Shown here: in pieces, positions 36,095-47,906 of the stretch
Layout: each line of letters begins with the position of its first letter
How positions within the stretch are numbered: the stretch's first letter is position 1
Source of the DNA: Clarkia xantiana subsp. parviflora
Lineage: Eukaryota > Streptophyta > Magnoliopsida > Myrtales > Onagraceae
DNA: 64,000 nucleotides
Direction of reading: 5' to 3'
Assembly: GCA_036873135.1 (NCBI GenBank)
Contig: JAPTYO010000018.1
Location: 10,221,503 to 10,285,502, forward strand
Translations under genes and position numbers: made by a program
The notes under the pieces: model-generated
The model's input: only the letters and a program-made list of their open reading frames with translations
What the model was told of the DNA's origin: nothing
Database searches by the model: none

Positions 36095-36133
36095 TGAACG
36101 AGTGGAAGTCATTTTTGGCTATTCGGTACGGTT

Positions 36134-36149
36134 CCCACAGACGGCGCCA
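36134..36149 (-). other. Primer binding site of element C
   Basis: Minus-strand TGGCGCCGTCTGTGGG, one base from the LTR. The D copy is at 26093-26108. Confidence 0.8.
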
Positions 36150-36150
36150 A

Positions 36151-36839
36151 TGTTGGATCACGGTGGGAACTCCGGTACGGTCTTGACGGAAATTCGAAAT
36201 CCTTCGCTCCACGTAATCCTGCAAGAGGGGAATAGACCGGGCGGTTACCCAGAATCCCTCTCCGATGCTTAAATGAGTATCTCAATTATCTCAATGAAAC
36301 TAGCAAGCAAGAGTATGAGTATGTAAAAAGTGCTCATGATCTGAGGTAACTTCTGCCTTTTTATAGGAGAGGAGTTACCCCAGTTACCTGATGAACCGCT
36401 GCGGCAGTTAGCCCACGATCCCGCTTATCTCGGCCACATTCCGCTTATCTGGGCCACGATGCCGCTTATCTCGGCCATGTTCCGCTTATCTCGGCCACTA
36501 CTCTGATAGTGGGCGTGTTTCTCGGCCTCATCCTCTAATAGCAAGTCCCGACCAGTATCGGGGACTCCAGAGTTATCTCATTCGGTCACCGCTCGGGGCC
36601 CCTCGTCATCGTGACAGGGCAACATTCTCAGGGATTCAACATCGGGGCCTACTTAAAGGCATCTCATCGGGAGCGTCCAGCTCGCATATCGGGACCGACC
36701 TTGTCGGGACCCTTCACCATCGGGACTCCTCTTGTCGGGACCCTTCGCATTGGTCTGCTTGACCTCTTTTAGGGCCCAGTGGGCCTATTCACCGTTTACT
36801 CGTCGTTAAAGGGCCTAACGGCTAAAGCGAAACCCATCA
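36151..36839 (-). repeat. Element C 5' LTR (689 bp)
   Basis: Same ends as the middle LTR, eight bases longer because of AACATTCT near 36620. TATA box at 36356-36365 (minus). CCGCTTATCTCGGCC direct repeats at about 36420-36500. Confidence 0.93.
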
Positions 36840-36938
36840 GTCTATAACATCGTTTGTTGAGGCAGAGTATGTGGAGTGTGCCAGATGAGGAGGATATGCT
36901 CTATTTCAGGGCATTCAAAGAAAGTATAATTGAGTAAC
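36840..36938 (+). pseudogene. Gene relic U4, last exon remnant
   Basis: Resumes at GTCTATAACATCG inside the last intron. The acceptor GAGGCAG (GATGCAG elsewhere) is followed by the final exon, which ends at a TAA shortly after ATAATTGAG. Confidence 0.6.
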
Positions 36939-38370
36939 ACCTAAGTCAATATACGTTAAATGATTAATATATACCTCAACTTATTAATATATACCTTAAA
37001 TCACACATTAAACTTAGTTAATTGCAATATACCTTAAATCATTAGTATATACCTTAAATCACTACCTTATACCTTAAGTTAAACTAATTATACGAATTAA
37101 CTAATATATACCCTTAAATCTATAACAACTAAGTCATTATACATTAAATCACGAACACTTAAGTGAGTATAGTTGAAATCATTAAAAACTAAGTCAATTT
37201 ACCTTAAATGATTAATATATACCTCAACTTAGTAGTATATACCTTAAATCACACATTAAACTTAGTTAATTGCATATACCTTAAATCACTAACAAATAAG
37301 TCTTTATACATTAAATGATTTACAAATAATTCAATATACCTTAAATCATTATTATATACCTTAAATCACTACCGTATACCTTAAGTCAAACTACTTATAC
37401 GAATTAACTAATATATACCCTTAAATCTATAACAACTAAGTCATTATACATTAAATCACTAACACTTAAATGATTATAGTTGAAATCATTAAAAACTAAG
37501 TCAATATACCATAAATGATTAATATATACCTCAACTTAGTGGTATATACCTTAAATCACACATTAAACTTAGTTAATTTATATACCTTAAATCACTAACA
37601 ACTAAGTCATTATACATTAAATGACTTACAAATAAGTCAATATACCTTAAATCATTAGTATATACCTTAAATCACTACCTTATACCTTAAGTCAAACTAA
37701 TTATACGAATTAACTAATATATACCGTTAAATCTATAACAACTAAGTCATTATACATTAAATCACTAACACTTAGGTGAGTATAGTTGAAATCATTAAAA
37801 ACTAAGTCAATATACCTTAAATGATTAATATATACCTCAACTTAGTAGTATATACCTTAAATCACACATTAAACTTAGTTAATTGCATATACCTTAAATC
37901 ACTAACAACTAAGTCAATATACATTAAATCAATTACAAATAAGTCAATATACCTTAAATCATTAGTATATACCTTAAATCACTACCCTATACCTTAAGTC
38001 AAACTACTTATACGAATTAACTAATTTATACCCTTAAATCTATAACAACTAAGTCATTATATATTAAATCACTAACACTTAAGTGAGTATAGTTGAAATC
38101 ATTAAAAACTAAGTCAATATACCTTAAATGATTAATATATACCTCAACTTAGTAGGTATATACCTTAAATCACACATTAAACTTAGTTAATTGCATATAC
38201 CCAAAATCACTAACAACTAATTCATTATACATTAAATGACTTACAAATATGTCAATATACATTAAATCATTAGTATATACCTTAAATCACTACCTTATAC
38301 CTTAAGTCAAATTAATTATACGAATTAACTAATATATACCCTTAAATCTATAATAACTAAGTCATTATAC
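36939..38370 (+). repeat. AT-rich satellite array, period about 307 bp
   Basis: The landmark ATTAATATATACCTCAACTT recurs at 37211, 37518 (with a small change), 37824 and 38131, spacing 306-307 bp; the first copy (36963) is shorter. Each monomer is made of diverged 20-45 bp subrepeats around TATACCTTAAATCAYTA. No coding potential. Confidence 0.93.
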
Positions 38371-38373
38371 GTG

Positions 38374-39913
38374 GGCGGGAAACATTTGTGATTTCCCTCC
38401 CTTTTTGCTAGTTATAGCATTACTAACCTTCCCTTTTGCCTATTTTCTGAATCACAACCCACACAGGTAAGGAACAGAGCTTTACCTTCCCTTCTTCCCT
38501 TGGATCTGCGCACCTTCCCTTCAAAGGTAATACACTGACTATCCTTCATTAATTTATTTCTACTAGTCAATATCATGCAGCCTTGTTGTGTTGATGACAA
38601 GTTTGGTGAATGGGTGAACATATAATATGTAATTACTTGTACATATTTCAATTTTCAAGATTAGTTTTTGAAGGGCTTACTGTTAAAATATATGTCTGTA
38701 GAACTTGATCTTAGAATATGATATTTAAAAGAAACATAACATGTAATGGGCTAACATGAAGCTAAGTTGCTAATAATATGGAAACTAATGGGAATCGAGT
38801 TGCTTGTAAATTGCAGCCAGGAATTTACAGAGATAACAAAGTATGAGAAAACAGGTTTGCGGTACAAAACGAAATGCAGATGATATTCAGGGATTTGGTC
38901 AAAACTTGCTGAATCCCAATATGGATTAATGGATGTTAAATGCTGTCATTGGGGTTGCAAACAGTCGAGACCAGGCTGAGTAAGAAGAAAATGTTATTGT
39001 TTCCCGTAGAAGGCTTAATCTTGGTGATGACTCACGTTTTTCCCATGGAATCGTGAATAACTCCCAACTGATTGAGGAAGAGTTTAATGATGTGGATTAC
39101 AGTGATGAATACGATGATGATGTAGTTGCACGTGATGTCCACATTCCATCTTATACACACAGAGATAACAGGCGAGGAGGTGCACATCGGGTGAACAATC
39201 GAGGAGGTGGTCGTGAAACGTATCAACCCCGAAGGAATTATGAAGCTGAGAATGGGGAAGCCTATCCTGCACGTAGAATGTCTATAAGAAGGACTTCTAA
39301 TGGTGGCTCCTAGCATAATCCTCGTGAGGTAGGTAATCCTTTGGGTCGTGTAAACGTCCTGAATAGTGGGGACATTATTGAAGCCAACCGATCGACTGAA
39401 TCAGCTGATGTTCGTAATGGTTCTAATCATCAAGTAACAACAAGGCCTGCGCGTGGAATCGGTATGGGTAAGTTTGGTGGAATAGGGTCATCAAATGGTG
39501 CGAAGGAATCACTACTCATTCTACATGCAAAGTAAGTATGAACCTTATGTAACTAGGCATGTTACAAAAGCACACTTTATGTATAACTTATTAATGATAT
39601 GAATGAATGTTAAATGTAGAATTGCTTAAAACACAGCTCTATGGGATTTGAGAGTTGCGCTAAGAGGTAATTGGCCTGGACCATTTACCAAGTGGACAGA
39701 TGTTCCGGAATTACCATAGGATGACTTGTGGAAGGTTTATAAGGTTAGTGTTTTGGCTGATTTGATTCAATTTTATCCATTCATGTTGGAACTGATTTGA
39801 TTTATTGTTTGGCTTGTCTATAACATCGTTTGTTGATGCAGAGTATGTGGAGTGTTCCAGAGGAGGAGGATATGGTTTTTTTTAGGGCATTCAACAAAAG
39901 CATAATTGAGTAA
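38374..39913 (+). pseudogene. Gene relic U5
   Basis: E2F-type motif at 38374-38382 and ATG 38843. A TAA follows CCCAATATGGAT near 38927, a TAA replaces GAG near 38980, and the shared TAG is at 39310-39312. Last exon from about 39841 to TAA near 39911. More decayed than U3 or U4; a mutation in the second coding exon also changes CCAAAG to CCATAG. Confidence 0.6.
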
Positions 39914-39935
39914 CAACTAAGTCAATATACCTTAA

Positions 39936-40940
39936 GGGCACGTTTGATCGCCGGTATTGCGATATCCTAATACCGGTATTAGCTAATACGTGCTTAGCTA
40001 ATACATGCTTAAATAATACAATGTTTGATTGAGCCATGTATTAGGATATCCTAATAAAATGTTTGAATGAACTTTGTATTAGGATATCCTAATACAATGA
40101 CTAAAAGACCTAAATACCCTTACTTGCATTTTCAATGAAGACATATTTTACATATGATTAATTTAACAAAGATAAAATTTAACAAAAAAAAGTAACTTCA
40201 ATTATTTAAAATAATATTTTTCATAAAAAAAAAAAATCAAATTTATGTATAAATAGTAAAAACTATTTTTGCTAATGTATAAATATGTATATATATAAAG
40301 AAAATAGTACAAAACAATTGAAAAAAGTTATTAGCCCAACCCGGCCCGTTCTAGCCGGGCCTAGCCCGAACTAAACCAAAGCAACATAAAGCAACCCGAC
40401 CCAAACAGCCCGAATTGCTCAGACCGGCCCGAACCGCACAGCCCGACCTGAATTGACCTGCCTGGCCCGAACCACCCAGCCCGGCCCGAACTGACCAGCC
40501 CAGCCCAAATCACCCAGCCCGGCCCGAACTGACCAGCCCAGCCCGACCCGAACCGCCTAGCCCGGCCTGAACCGCACAGCCCGGCCCGAACCGCACAGCC
40601 CGGCCCGAACCGACAGGCTCGGCCCGAACCGACCGGCCCGGCCCGAACCGCCCAGCCCGGCCGACCCGTGTCCGACGTTTCGATGTAAACGGGGTCCGGC
40701 CCGAAGCTACGATGTAAACAGTGAGAATTTGCCATATATTACAAGGGTAAATTGGTAATTAGGAGATTGGTATTAGCTAATGCTTTACTTTTAGATGGTA
40801 TTAATTAATACCAAATTCCTTCTATAATTGAGTATTAGCTAATACCAAGTATTAGCTAATACCAATACCAAGTTGACACAAACACGGTATTAGCTAATAC
40901 CGGTATTAGGATATCGCAATACCGGCAATCAAACGTGCCC
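39936..40940. mobile_element. MITE with 54-bp terminal inverted repeats
   Basis: Ends GGGCACGTTTGATCGCCGGT...(39936-39989) and its reverse complement (40887-40940), with one mismatch in 54 bases. TTAA lies on both sides (39932-39935, 40941-40944). The GGGCACGTTTG start recalls PIF/Harbinger (Tourist-like) MITEs, but their target duplication is normally TTA or TAA, so the superfamily is unsettled. No transposase. The interior is AT-rich except for a GC-rich minisatellite. The flanks are reverse complements of each other for about 20 bp: the element sits at a head-to-head junction of the satellite. Confidence 0.8.
40335..40690. repeat. GC-rich minisatellite inside the MITE
   Basis: Degenerate tandem copies of about 10-20 bp built on CAGCCCGGCCCGAACCG, in an otherwise AT-rich element. 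The Gly/Arg-rich open frame on the minus strand here is a repeat artefact. Confidence 0.85.
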
Positions 40941-41070
40941 TTAAGGTATATTGACTTAGTTTTAATGGTTTCGACTATACTCACTTAAGTGTTAGTGATT
41001 TAATGTATAATGACTTAGTTGTTATAGATTTAAGGGTATATATTAGTTATTTCGTAGAATTAGTTTGACG
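40941..41070 (-). repeat. AT-rich satellite, inverted orientation
   Basis: Same 307-bp family read on the minus strand, ending at the CACTA fragment. Confidence 0.85.
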
Positions 41071-41076
41071 TAGGGT

Positions 41077-42718
41077 CACTACACCAAGACATGTTTTTTG
41101 TGGCTACTAGAAAGGTCACAAAAGACCGCAAAACAGTCACATAATAAATCAGTGACCAAAAAAATGTTTGTCACAGTGTGGTCACAGTAGATAAAGTTGC
41201 TAAATGAAATAGTGACCAAGTGAAAAACTAGCCACTAAATAAAGAAGGAATTTGTGACTACGCCAAAGAGTCACTAATCATTAATTATGATATTAATGAT
41301 GGTTTTTTTTGTAAATAAAAGGAATGGGCTAGTAGTGGCAACCCTATGCCCATCCCGTTACGTAATGTCCGAACTTTCGTGTTCATTTGCGAGCATATCA
41401 CACTTATGAACAACCAGCAAATGAACCGTCAACGTAACCCCAAGAAATGATTTTAATCAAGTCGTTGGGGGGATTCGAACTCGTGACCTCGGAGCCAAAC
41501 CACATGAGAATCAGCGCTCTCAACCACTAGACCAAAACTGCTGGTGGTATATTAATGATTGAAGCAATACATATATCTATATAATTTAAAAAAAATTTAT
41601 TTATGTGTTTTTTATTTATTATTTTTCTAATTAAAATTAATAAAATAAAATATTAAAGAGTGAATGGTTTACAAATTACTCTCAATTAAACCATATCAAC
41701 ATACTTCCCACCATGGAGTATTCATAATTATTATATATCAATATAATTACATGTATAAAATTATGTACATTAATAAGAGACAACTCCTAAATAAGATCTC
41801 ATAGATAATCTTACAACATATAACTCCAAATAAATGGTACAAAATATATGCAAAATTATTTTGATAGAATATACACATGTTAAAGGAAGTAGGCGACATT
41901 GTCAATAAGTATAAATGATTCTATATGTCTCTCCTGAATTCATATGCATCTTACTCGATAGAATCCTGCAAAACAATAAAGAACATGACGACGATGACAC
42001 GCATGGTAGTCGTGAAACCCGACATGAGATATTCGACAATCAATTTCGTATCCCTGGCGGTTTTTTATTCAAATTAATACTTAGATATGCTAGATAGATC
42101 ACGTCGGGATCCAAGGGATAGAGAGAACCGAAAATATTACCTATGGAGGTACTGCGGAAGCCAGTGACTGTCGCTACAACCAACTTCCAATTATATAAAT
42201 TCCAATGTATGCACCCTAAAAATTGAATTCTTAGATAGATTGATCGAGAAATTTAGAGAGGAAAAAGAGGGAACTGCAAAAACGCATGGTGGCTGGAGGA
42301 GATTGATGAAGATCAACTAGAGATTCTAGTGTTTTAAGGAAGATGAAAAGAGCTTTCAATTACACATGCATATGGAATAGATGGAGACTTCAACTGCTAG
42401 GGAGCTCCCTTCTTGTGCGATGGCCTCCCACTTATCACGAGATTTGTGAGAAATTTAAGGGAGATTGAATAATTGAGATAACTATAATAACAGTTATTTG
42501 AGATATTTAAGGAAAAATTTAGGTCAGATTATTATTAACCGTGAGATAAAGATGGACTGGTCAATCATCTAAGGAATAATAAACAGTTTTTATTTATTTA
42601 TATATTTAGCTGCAAGCTAATTTGTAAATAATTTATCTTATGTTCGGCCAAAATAATAATAATAACTTATTTTCTATTAATTAATTACTTGTTTATTAGT
42701 AGCACTTTTTTTTTGTTT
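41077..42718. mobile_element. CACTA-type transposon fragment (one end)
   Basis: Starts CACTACACCAAGACATG at 41077, the typical CACTA terminus, followed by subterminal copies of GTGACC/GGTCAC (41130-41280). No matching TAGTG end is found before satellite resumes at 42719, so the other end is deleted. About 20-25 bp of satellite are missing relative to intact monomers. The interior 41560-42718 is AT-rich. A 60-codon frame at 41915-42097 has no recognisable domain. Confidence 0.65.
41301..41548 (-). mobile_element. tRNA-derived SINE (248 bp)
   Basis: On the minus strand the head has an A box TGGTCTAGTGGT (41523-41534) and a B box AGTTCGAATCC (41471-41481), the split promoter of RNA polymerase III. 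It ends in an A-rich tail (GTAAATAAAA region in reverse, 41303-41320). An 11-bp direct repeat ATATTAATGAT flanks it (41290-41300 and 41549-41559), the target duplication expected from LINE-mediated insertion. It lies inside the CACTA fragment and is therefore younger. Confidence 0.88.
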
Positions 42719-42893
42719 CAAATATACTAATGATTTAAGGTATATTGACTTATTTGTTAGTCATTTAATGTATAATGACTTAGTTGTTAGTGATTTAAGG
42801 TATATGCAATTAACTAATTTTAATGTGTGATTTAATGTATATACAAATAAGTTTAGGTATATATTAATCATTTAAGGTATATTGACTTAGGTG
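42719..42893 (-). repeat. AT-rich satellite, inverted
   Basis: Part of one monomer between the CACTA fragment and U6. Confidence 0.85.
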
Positions 42894-44476
42894 TTACTCA
42901 ATTATACTTTTGTTGAATTCCCTGAAATAAAGCATATCATCCTCCTCTGGCACACTCCACATACTCTGCATCAACAAACGATGTTATAGACAAGCCAAAC
43001 AAGAAATCAAATCAGTTCCAACATGAATGGATAAAATTGAGTCAAATCAGCCAAAACACTAACCTTATAAACCTTCCACAAGTCATCCTTTGGTAATTCT
43101 GGAACATCTGTCCAGTAGGTAAATGGTCCAGGCCAATTACCTCTTAGCGCAACTGTCAAATCCCGTATAGCTGTGTTTGGTGCAATTCTACATTTAACAT
43201 TCATTCATATCATTAATAAGTTAGACATACAGTGTGCTTTTGTAACATGCCTAGTTACATAAGGTTCATACTTACTTTCCATGTAGAATGAGTAGTGATT
43301 CCTTTGCACCATTTGATGACCCCATTCCACCAAACTTACCCATACCGATTCCATGCGCAGGCCTTGTTGTTACTTGATGAATAGAACCATTACGGACATC
43401 AGATGATTCAGTCGATCGATTGGCTTCAATGATGTCCCCACTACTCGGGAAGTTTACACGACCCGAATGATTACCTACCTCTCGAGGATTATGCTAAGAG
43501 CCATCATAATTCCATAAGAAGTATAAGGTATAAGGTGTGAATCACACCATTAGAAGTCCTTCTGATAGACATTCTACGTGCAGGATAGGCTTCCCCATTC
43601 TCAGCTTCATAATTCCTTCGGGGTTGATACGTTTCGCAACCACCTCCTCGATTGTTCACCCGATGTGCACCTCCTCGCCTGTTATTTCTCTGTGTATAAG
43701 ATGGAATGTGGACATCACGTGCAACTACATCATCATCGTATTCATCACCGTAATCCAAATCATCAAACTCTTCCACAATCAGTTGGGAGTTATTCACGAT
43801 TCCATGGGAAAAACATGAGTCATCACCAAGATTCAGCCTTCTACGGGAAACAATAACATCTTCTTCTTGCTCAGCCTGGTCTCGACTGTTTGTAGCCCCA
43901 AGGACAACATTTAACATCCATTCATCTATATCGGGATTCAGCAAGTTTTGACCAAATCCCTGAATAACATCTGCATTTCGTTTTGTACCACAAACCTGTT
44001 TTCTCATACTTTGCTATCTCGGTAAATTCCTGGTTGCAATTTACAAGCAACCTGATTCCCATTAGTTTCCATAATATTAGCAACTTAGCTTCATGTTAGC
44101 CCATTACATGTTATGTTGCTTTTAAATATCAGATTCTAAGATCAAGTTCTACAGACATATATTTTAACAGTAGGCCCTTTAAAAACTAATCTTGAAAACT
44201 GAAATATGTACAAGTAATTAGATATTATATGCTCACCCATTCACTAAACTTTTCATCAACACAACATGGCTGCATAATATTGAATAGTAGAAGTAAATTT
44301 ATGATGTATAGTCAATGTATTACCTTTGAAGGGAAGGTGCGCAGATCCAAGGGAAGAAGGGAAGGTGGAGCTCTGTTCCTTAGCTGCGTGGGTTGTGATT
44401 CATAAAATAGGCAAAAGGGAAAGTTAGTAATTCTATAACTAGCAAAAAGGGAGGGAAATCACAAATTTTTCCCGCC
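42894..44476 (-). pseudogene. Gene relic U6 (minus strand)
   Basis: E2F-type motif at 44468-44476 (TTTCCCGCC in window orientation), ATG 44007, stop TAA 42894-42896. The first coding exon is open for 150 codons, then a roughly 45-bp insertion near 43505-43550 with repeated AAGTATAAGGTATAAGG-like sequence changes the end. The shared TAG lies just beyond. Exon 2 (GPFTYWTDVPELP) is intact. Confidence 0.62.
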
Positions 44477-44479
44477 CAC

Positions 44480-45050
44480 GTATAATGACTTAGTTATTAC
44501 AGATTTAAGGGTATATATTAGTTAATTCGTATAATTAATTTGACTTAAGATATAAGGTAGTGATTTAAGGTATATAATAATGATTTACGGTATATTGACT
44601 TATTTGTAAGTCATTTAATGTATAATGAGTTATTTGTTAGTGATTTAGGGTATATGCAATTAACTAAGTTTACTGTGTGATTTAAGGTATATACTACTAA
44701 GTTGAGGTATATATTAATCATTTAATGTACATTGACTTAGTTTTTAATGATTTCAACTATACTCACTTAAGTGTTAGTGATTTAATGTATAATGACTTAG
44801 TTGTTATAGATTTAAGGGTATATATTAGTTAATTCGTATAAGTAGTTTGACTTAAGGTATAAGGTAGTGATTTAAGGTATATACTAATGATTTAAGGTAT
44901 ATTGACTTATTTGTTAGTCATTTAATGTATAATGACTTAGTTGTTAGTGATTTAAGGTATATGCAATTAACTAAGTTTAATGCGTGATTTAAGGTATATA
45001 CTAATAAGTTGAGGTATATATTAATCATTTAAGGCATATTGACTTAGGTG
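44480..45050 (-). repeat. AT-rich satellite, inverted, about two monomers
   Basis: Two monomers here against one between U3 and U4, which explains the longer U6-U7 spacing (about 2.1 kb against 1.8 kb). Confidence 0.88.
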
Positions 45051-46585
45051 TTACTCAATTATGCTTTTGTTGAATTCCCTGAAGTAGAGCATATCCTCCT
45101 CCTCTGGCACACTCCACATACTCTGCATCAACAAACGATGTTATAGACAAGCCAAACAATAAATCAAATCAGTTCCAACATGAATGGATAAAATTGAGTC
45201 AAATCAGCCAAAACACTAACCTTATAAACCTTTCACAAGTCATCCTTTCGTAATTCCGGAACATCTGTCCAGTTGGTAAATGGTCCAGGCCAATTACCTC
45301 TTAGCGCAACTGTCAAATCCCGTATAGCTGTGTTTGGTGCAATTCTACATTTAACATTCATTCATATCATTAATAAGTTAGACATAAAGTGTGCTTTTGT
45401 AACATGCCTAGTTACATAAGGTTCATACTTACTTTCCATGTAGAACGAGTAGTGATTCCTTCGCACCATTTGATGACCCCATTCCACCAAACTTACCCAT
45501 ACCGATTCTACTCGCAGGCCTTGTTTTTACTTGATGATTAGAACCATTACGGACATCAGATGATTCAGTCGATCGGTTGGCTTCAATGATTTCCCCACTA
45601 CTCGGGACGTTTACACGACCCGAAGGATTACCTACCTCTCGAGGATTATGCTAGGAGCCACCATTAGAATTCCTTCTGATAGACATTCTACGTGCAGGAT
45701 AGACTTCCCCATTCTCAGCTTCATAATTCCTTCGGGGTTGATACGTTTCACGACCATCTCCTCGATTGTTCACCCGATGTGCACCTCCTCGCCTGTTATT
45801 TCTGTGTGTATAAAATGGAATGTGGACATCACGTGCAACTACATCATCATCGTATTCATCACCGTAATCCACATAATCAAACTCTTCCACAATCAGTTGG
45901 GAGTTATTCACGATTCCATGGGAAAAACGTGAGTCATCACCAAGATTCAGCCTTCTACGGGAAACAATAACATCTTCTTCTTGCTCAGCCTGGTCTCGAC
46001 TGTTTGCAGCCCCAAGTACAGCATTTAACATCCATTCATCCATATCGGGATTCAGCAAGTTTTGACCAAATCACTGAATATTATCTGCATTTCGTTTTGT
46101 ACCGCAAACCTGTTTTCTCATACTTTGGTATCTCAGTAAATTCCTGGCTGCAATTTACAAGCAACCTGATTCCATTTAGTTTCCATATTATTAGCAACTT
46201 AGCTTCATGTTAGCCCATTACATGTTATGATGCTTTTAAACATCAGATTCTAAGATCAAGTTCTACAGACATATATTTTAATAGTAGGCCCTTCAAAAAC
46301 TAATCTTGAAAACTGAAATATGAACAAGTAATTACATATGCTCACCCATTCACTAAACTTTTTATCAACACAACATGGCTGCATGAAATTGACTAGTAGA
46401 AGTAAATTAATGAAGGATAGTCAATGTATTACCTTTGAAGGGAAGTTGCGCAGATCCAAGGGAAGAAGGGAAGGTGGAGCTCTGTTCCTTAGCTTCGTGG
46501 GTTGTGATTCAGAAAATAGGCAAAAGGGAAGGTTAGTAATGCTATAACTAGCAAAAAGGGAGGGAAATCACAAATGTTTCCCGCC
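45051..46585 (-). pseudogene. Gene relic U7 (minus strand)
   Basis: E2F-type motif at 46577-46585, ATG 46121, stop TAA 45051-45053. A TGA replaces GGA near 46072, 16 codons after the start. The shared TAG follows the GGS codons at 45650-45652. Splice sites as in the other copies. Confidence 0.6.
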
Positions 46586-46589
46586 CACG

Positions 46590-47067
46590 TATAATGACTT
46601 AGTTATTATAGATTTAAGGGTATATATTAGTTAATTCGTATAATTAATTTGACTTAAGGTATAAGGTAGTGATTTAAGGTATATACTAATGATTTAACGT
46701 ATATTGACTTATTTGTAAGTCATTTAATGTATAATGACTTAGTTGTAAGTGATTTAGGATATATGCAATTAACTAAGTTTAATGTGTGATTTAAGGTGTA
46801 TACTACTAAGTTGAGGTATATATTAATCATTTAAGGTATATTGACTTAGTTTTAATTTAATGTAAAATGACTTAGTTGTTATAGATTTAAGGTTTTATAT
46901 TATTTAATTCGTATAAGTAGTTTGACTTAAGGTATAAGATAGTGATTTAAGGTATATACTAATGATTTAAGGTATATTGACTTATTTGTTAGTCATTTAT
47001 TGTATAATGACTTAGTTGTTAGTGATTTAAGGTATATGCAATTAACTAAGTTTAACGTGTGATTTAA
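46590..47067 (-). repeat. AT-rich satellite, inverted, up to inversion boundary
   Basis: Minus-oriented monomers up to GTGATTTAA, where orientation switches at TTAA 47064-47067. Confidence 0.85.
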
Positions 47068-47903
47068 ATGATTAATATATACCTTAACTTAGTAGTATAT
47101 ACCTTAAATCACACATTAAACTTAGTTAATTGCATATACATTGAATCACTAACAACTAAGTCATTATACATTAAATGATTTACAAATAATTCAATATACC
47201 TTAAATCATTAGTATATACCTTAAATCACTACTGTATACCTTAAGTCAAACTATTTATACGAATTAACTAATATATACCCTTAAATCTATAACAACTAAG
47301 TCATTATACATTAAATCACTAACACTTAAGTGATTATAGTTGAAATCATTAAAAACTAAGACAATATACCTTAAATGATTAATATATACCTCAACTTAGT
47401 AGTATATACCTTAAATCACACATTAAACTTAGTTAATTGCATATACCTTAAATCACTAACAACTAAGTCATTATACATTAAATGACTTACAAATAAGTCA
47501 ATATACCTTAAATCATGAGTATATACCTTAAATCACTACCTTATACCTTAAGTCAAACTAAATATACGAATTAACTAATATATACTGTTAAATCCATAAC
47601 AACTAAGTCATTATACATTAAATCACTAACACTTAAGTGAGTATAGTTGAAATCATTAAAAACTAAGTCAATATACCTTAAATGATTAATATATACCTCA
47701 ACTTAGTAGTATATACCTTAAATCACACATTAAACTTAGTTAATTCCATATACCTTAAATCACTAACAACTAAGTCATTATACATTAAATGATTTACAAA
47801 TAATTCAATATACCTTAAATCATTAGTATATACCTTAAGTCAAATTAATTATACGAATTAACTAATATATACCCTTAAATCTATAATAACTAAGTCATTA
47901 TAC
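47068..47903 (+). repeat. AT-rich satellite, plus orientation
   Basis: Nearly three monomers; starts ATGATTAATATATACC, exactly the phase that would follow CAATATACCTTAA at 39935. Confidence 0.88.
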
Positions 47904-47906
47904 GTG

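Larger units (their letters stand above)
24401..36839 (-). mobile_element. C/D tandem Tat element: internal D - LTR - internal C - LTR
   Basis: Two LTRs (26110-26790 and 36151-36839) and two internal regions in the same orientation. The middle LTR has a PBS and gag on its left, so it is the 5' LTR of D. It has a polypurine tract on its right, so it is the 3' LTR of C. Unequal crossing-over between LTRs gives this arrangement. The left end is truncated inside gag of D. The right flank is GTCTA at 36840; the left target duplication is lost. Confidence 0.9.

Noticed and set aside
40361..40735. 124-codon Gly/Arg/Ala-rich frame on the minus strand
   Set aside because: Lies in the GC-rich minisatellite inside the MITE; low complexity, no promoter.
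39936..40940. piggyBac-type transposon because of TTAA flanks
   Set aside because: The TTAA is part of the satellite palindrome at the junction, and the terminal sequence does not look like piggyBac; left as an unassigned MITE.
41459..41548. tRNA gene on the minus strand
   Set aside because: A and B boxes are present, but no acceptor stem pairing or full cloverleaf could be drawn, and it is followed by a SINE body and tail flanked by a target duplication.
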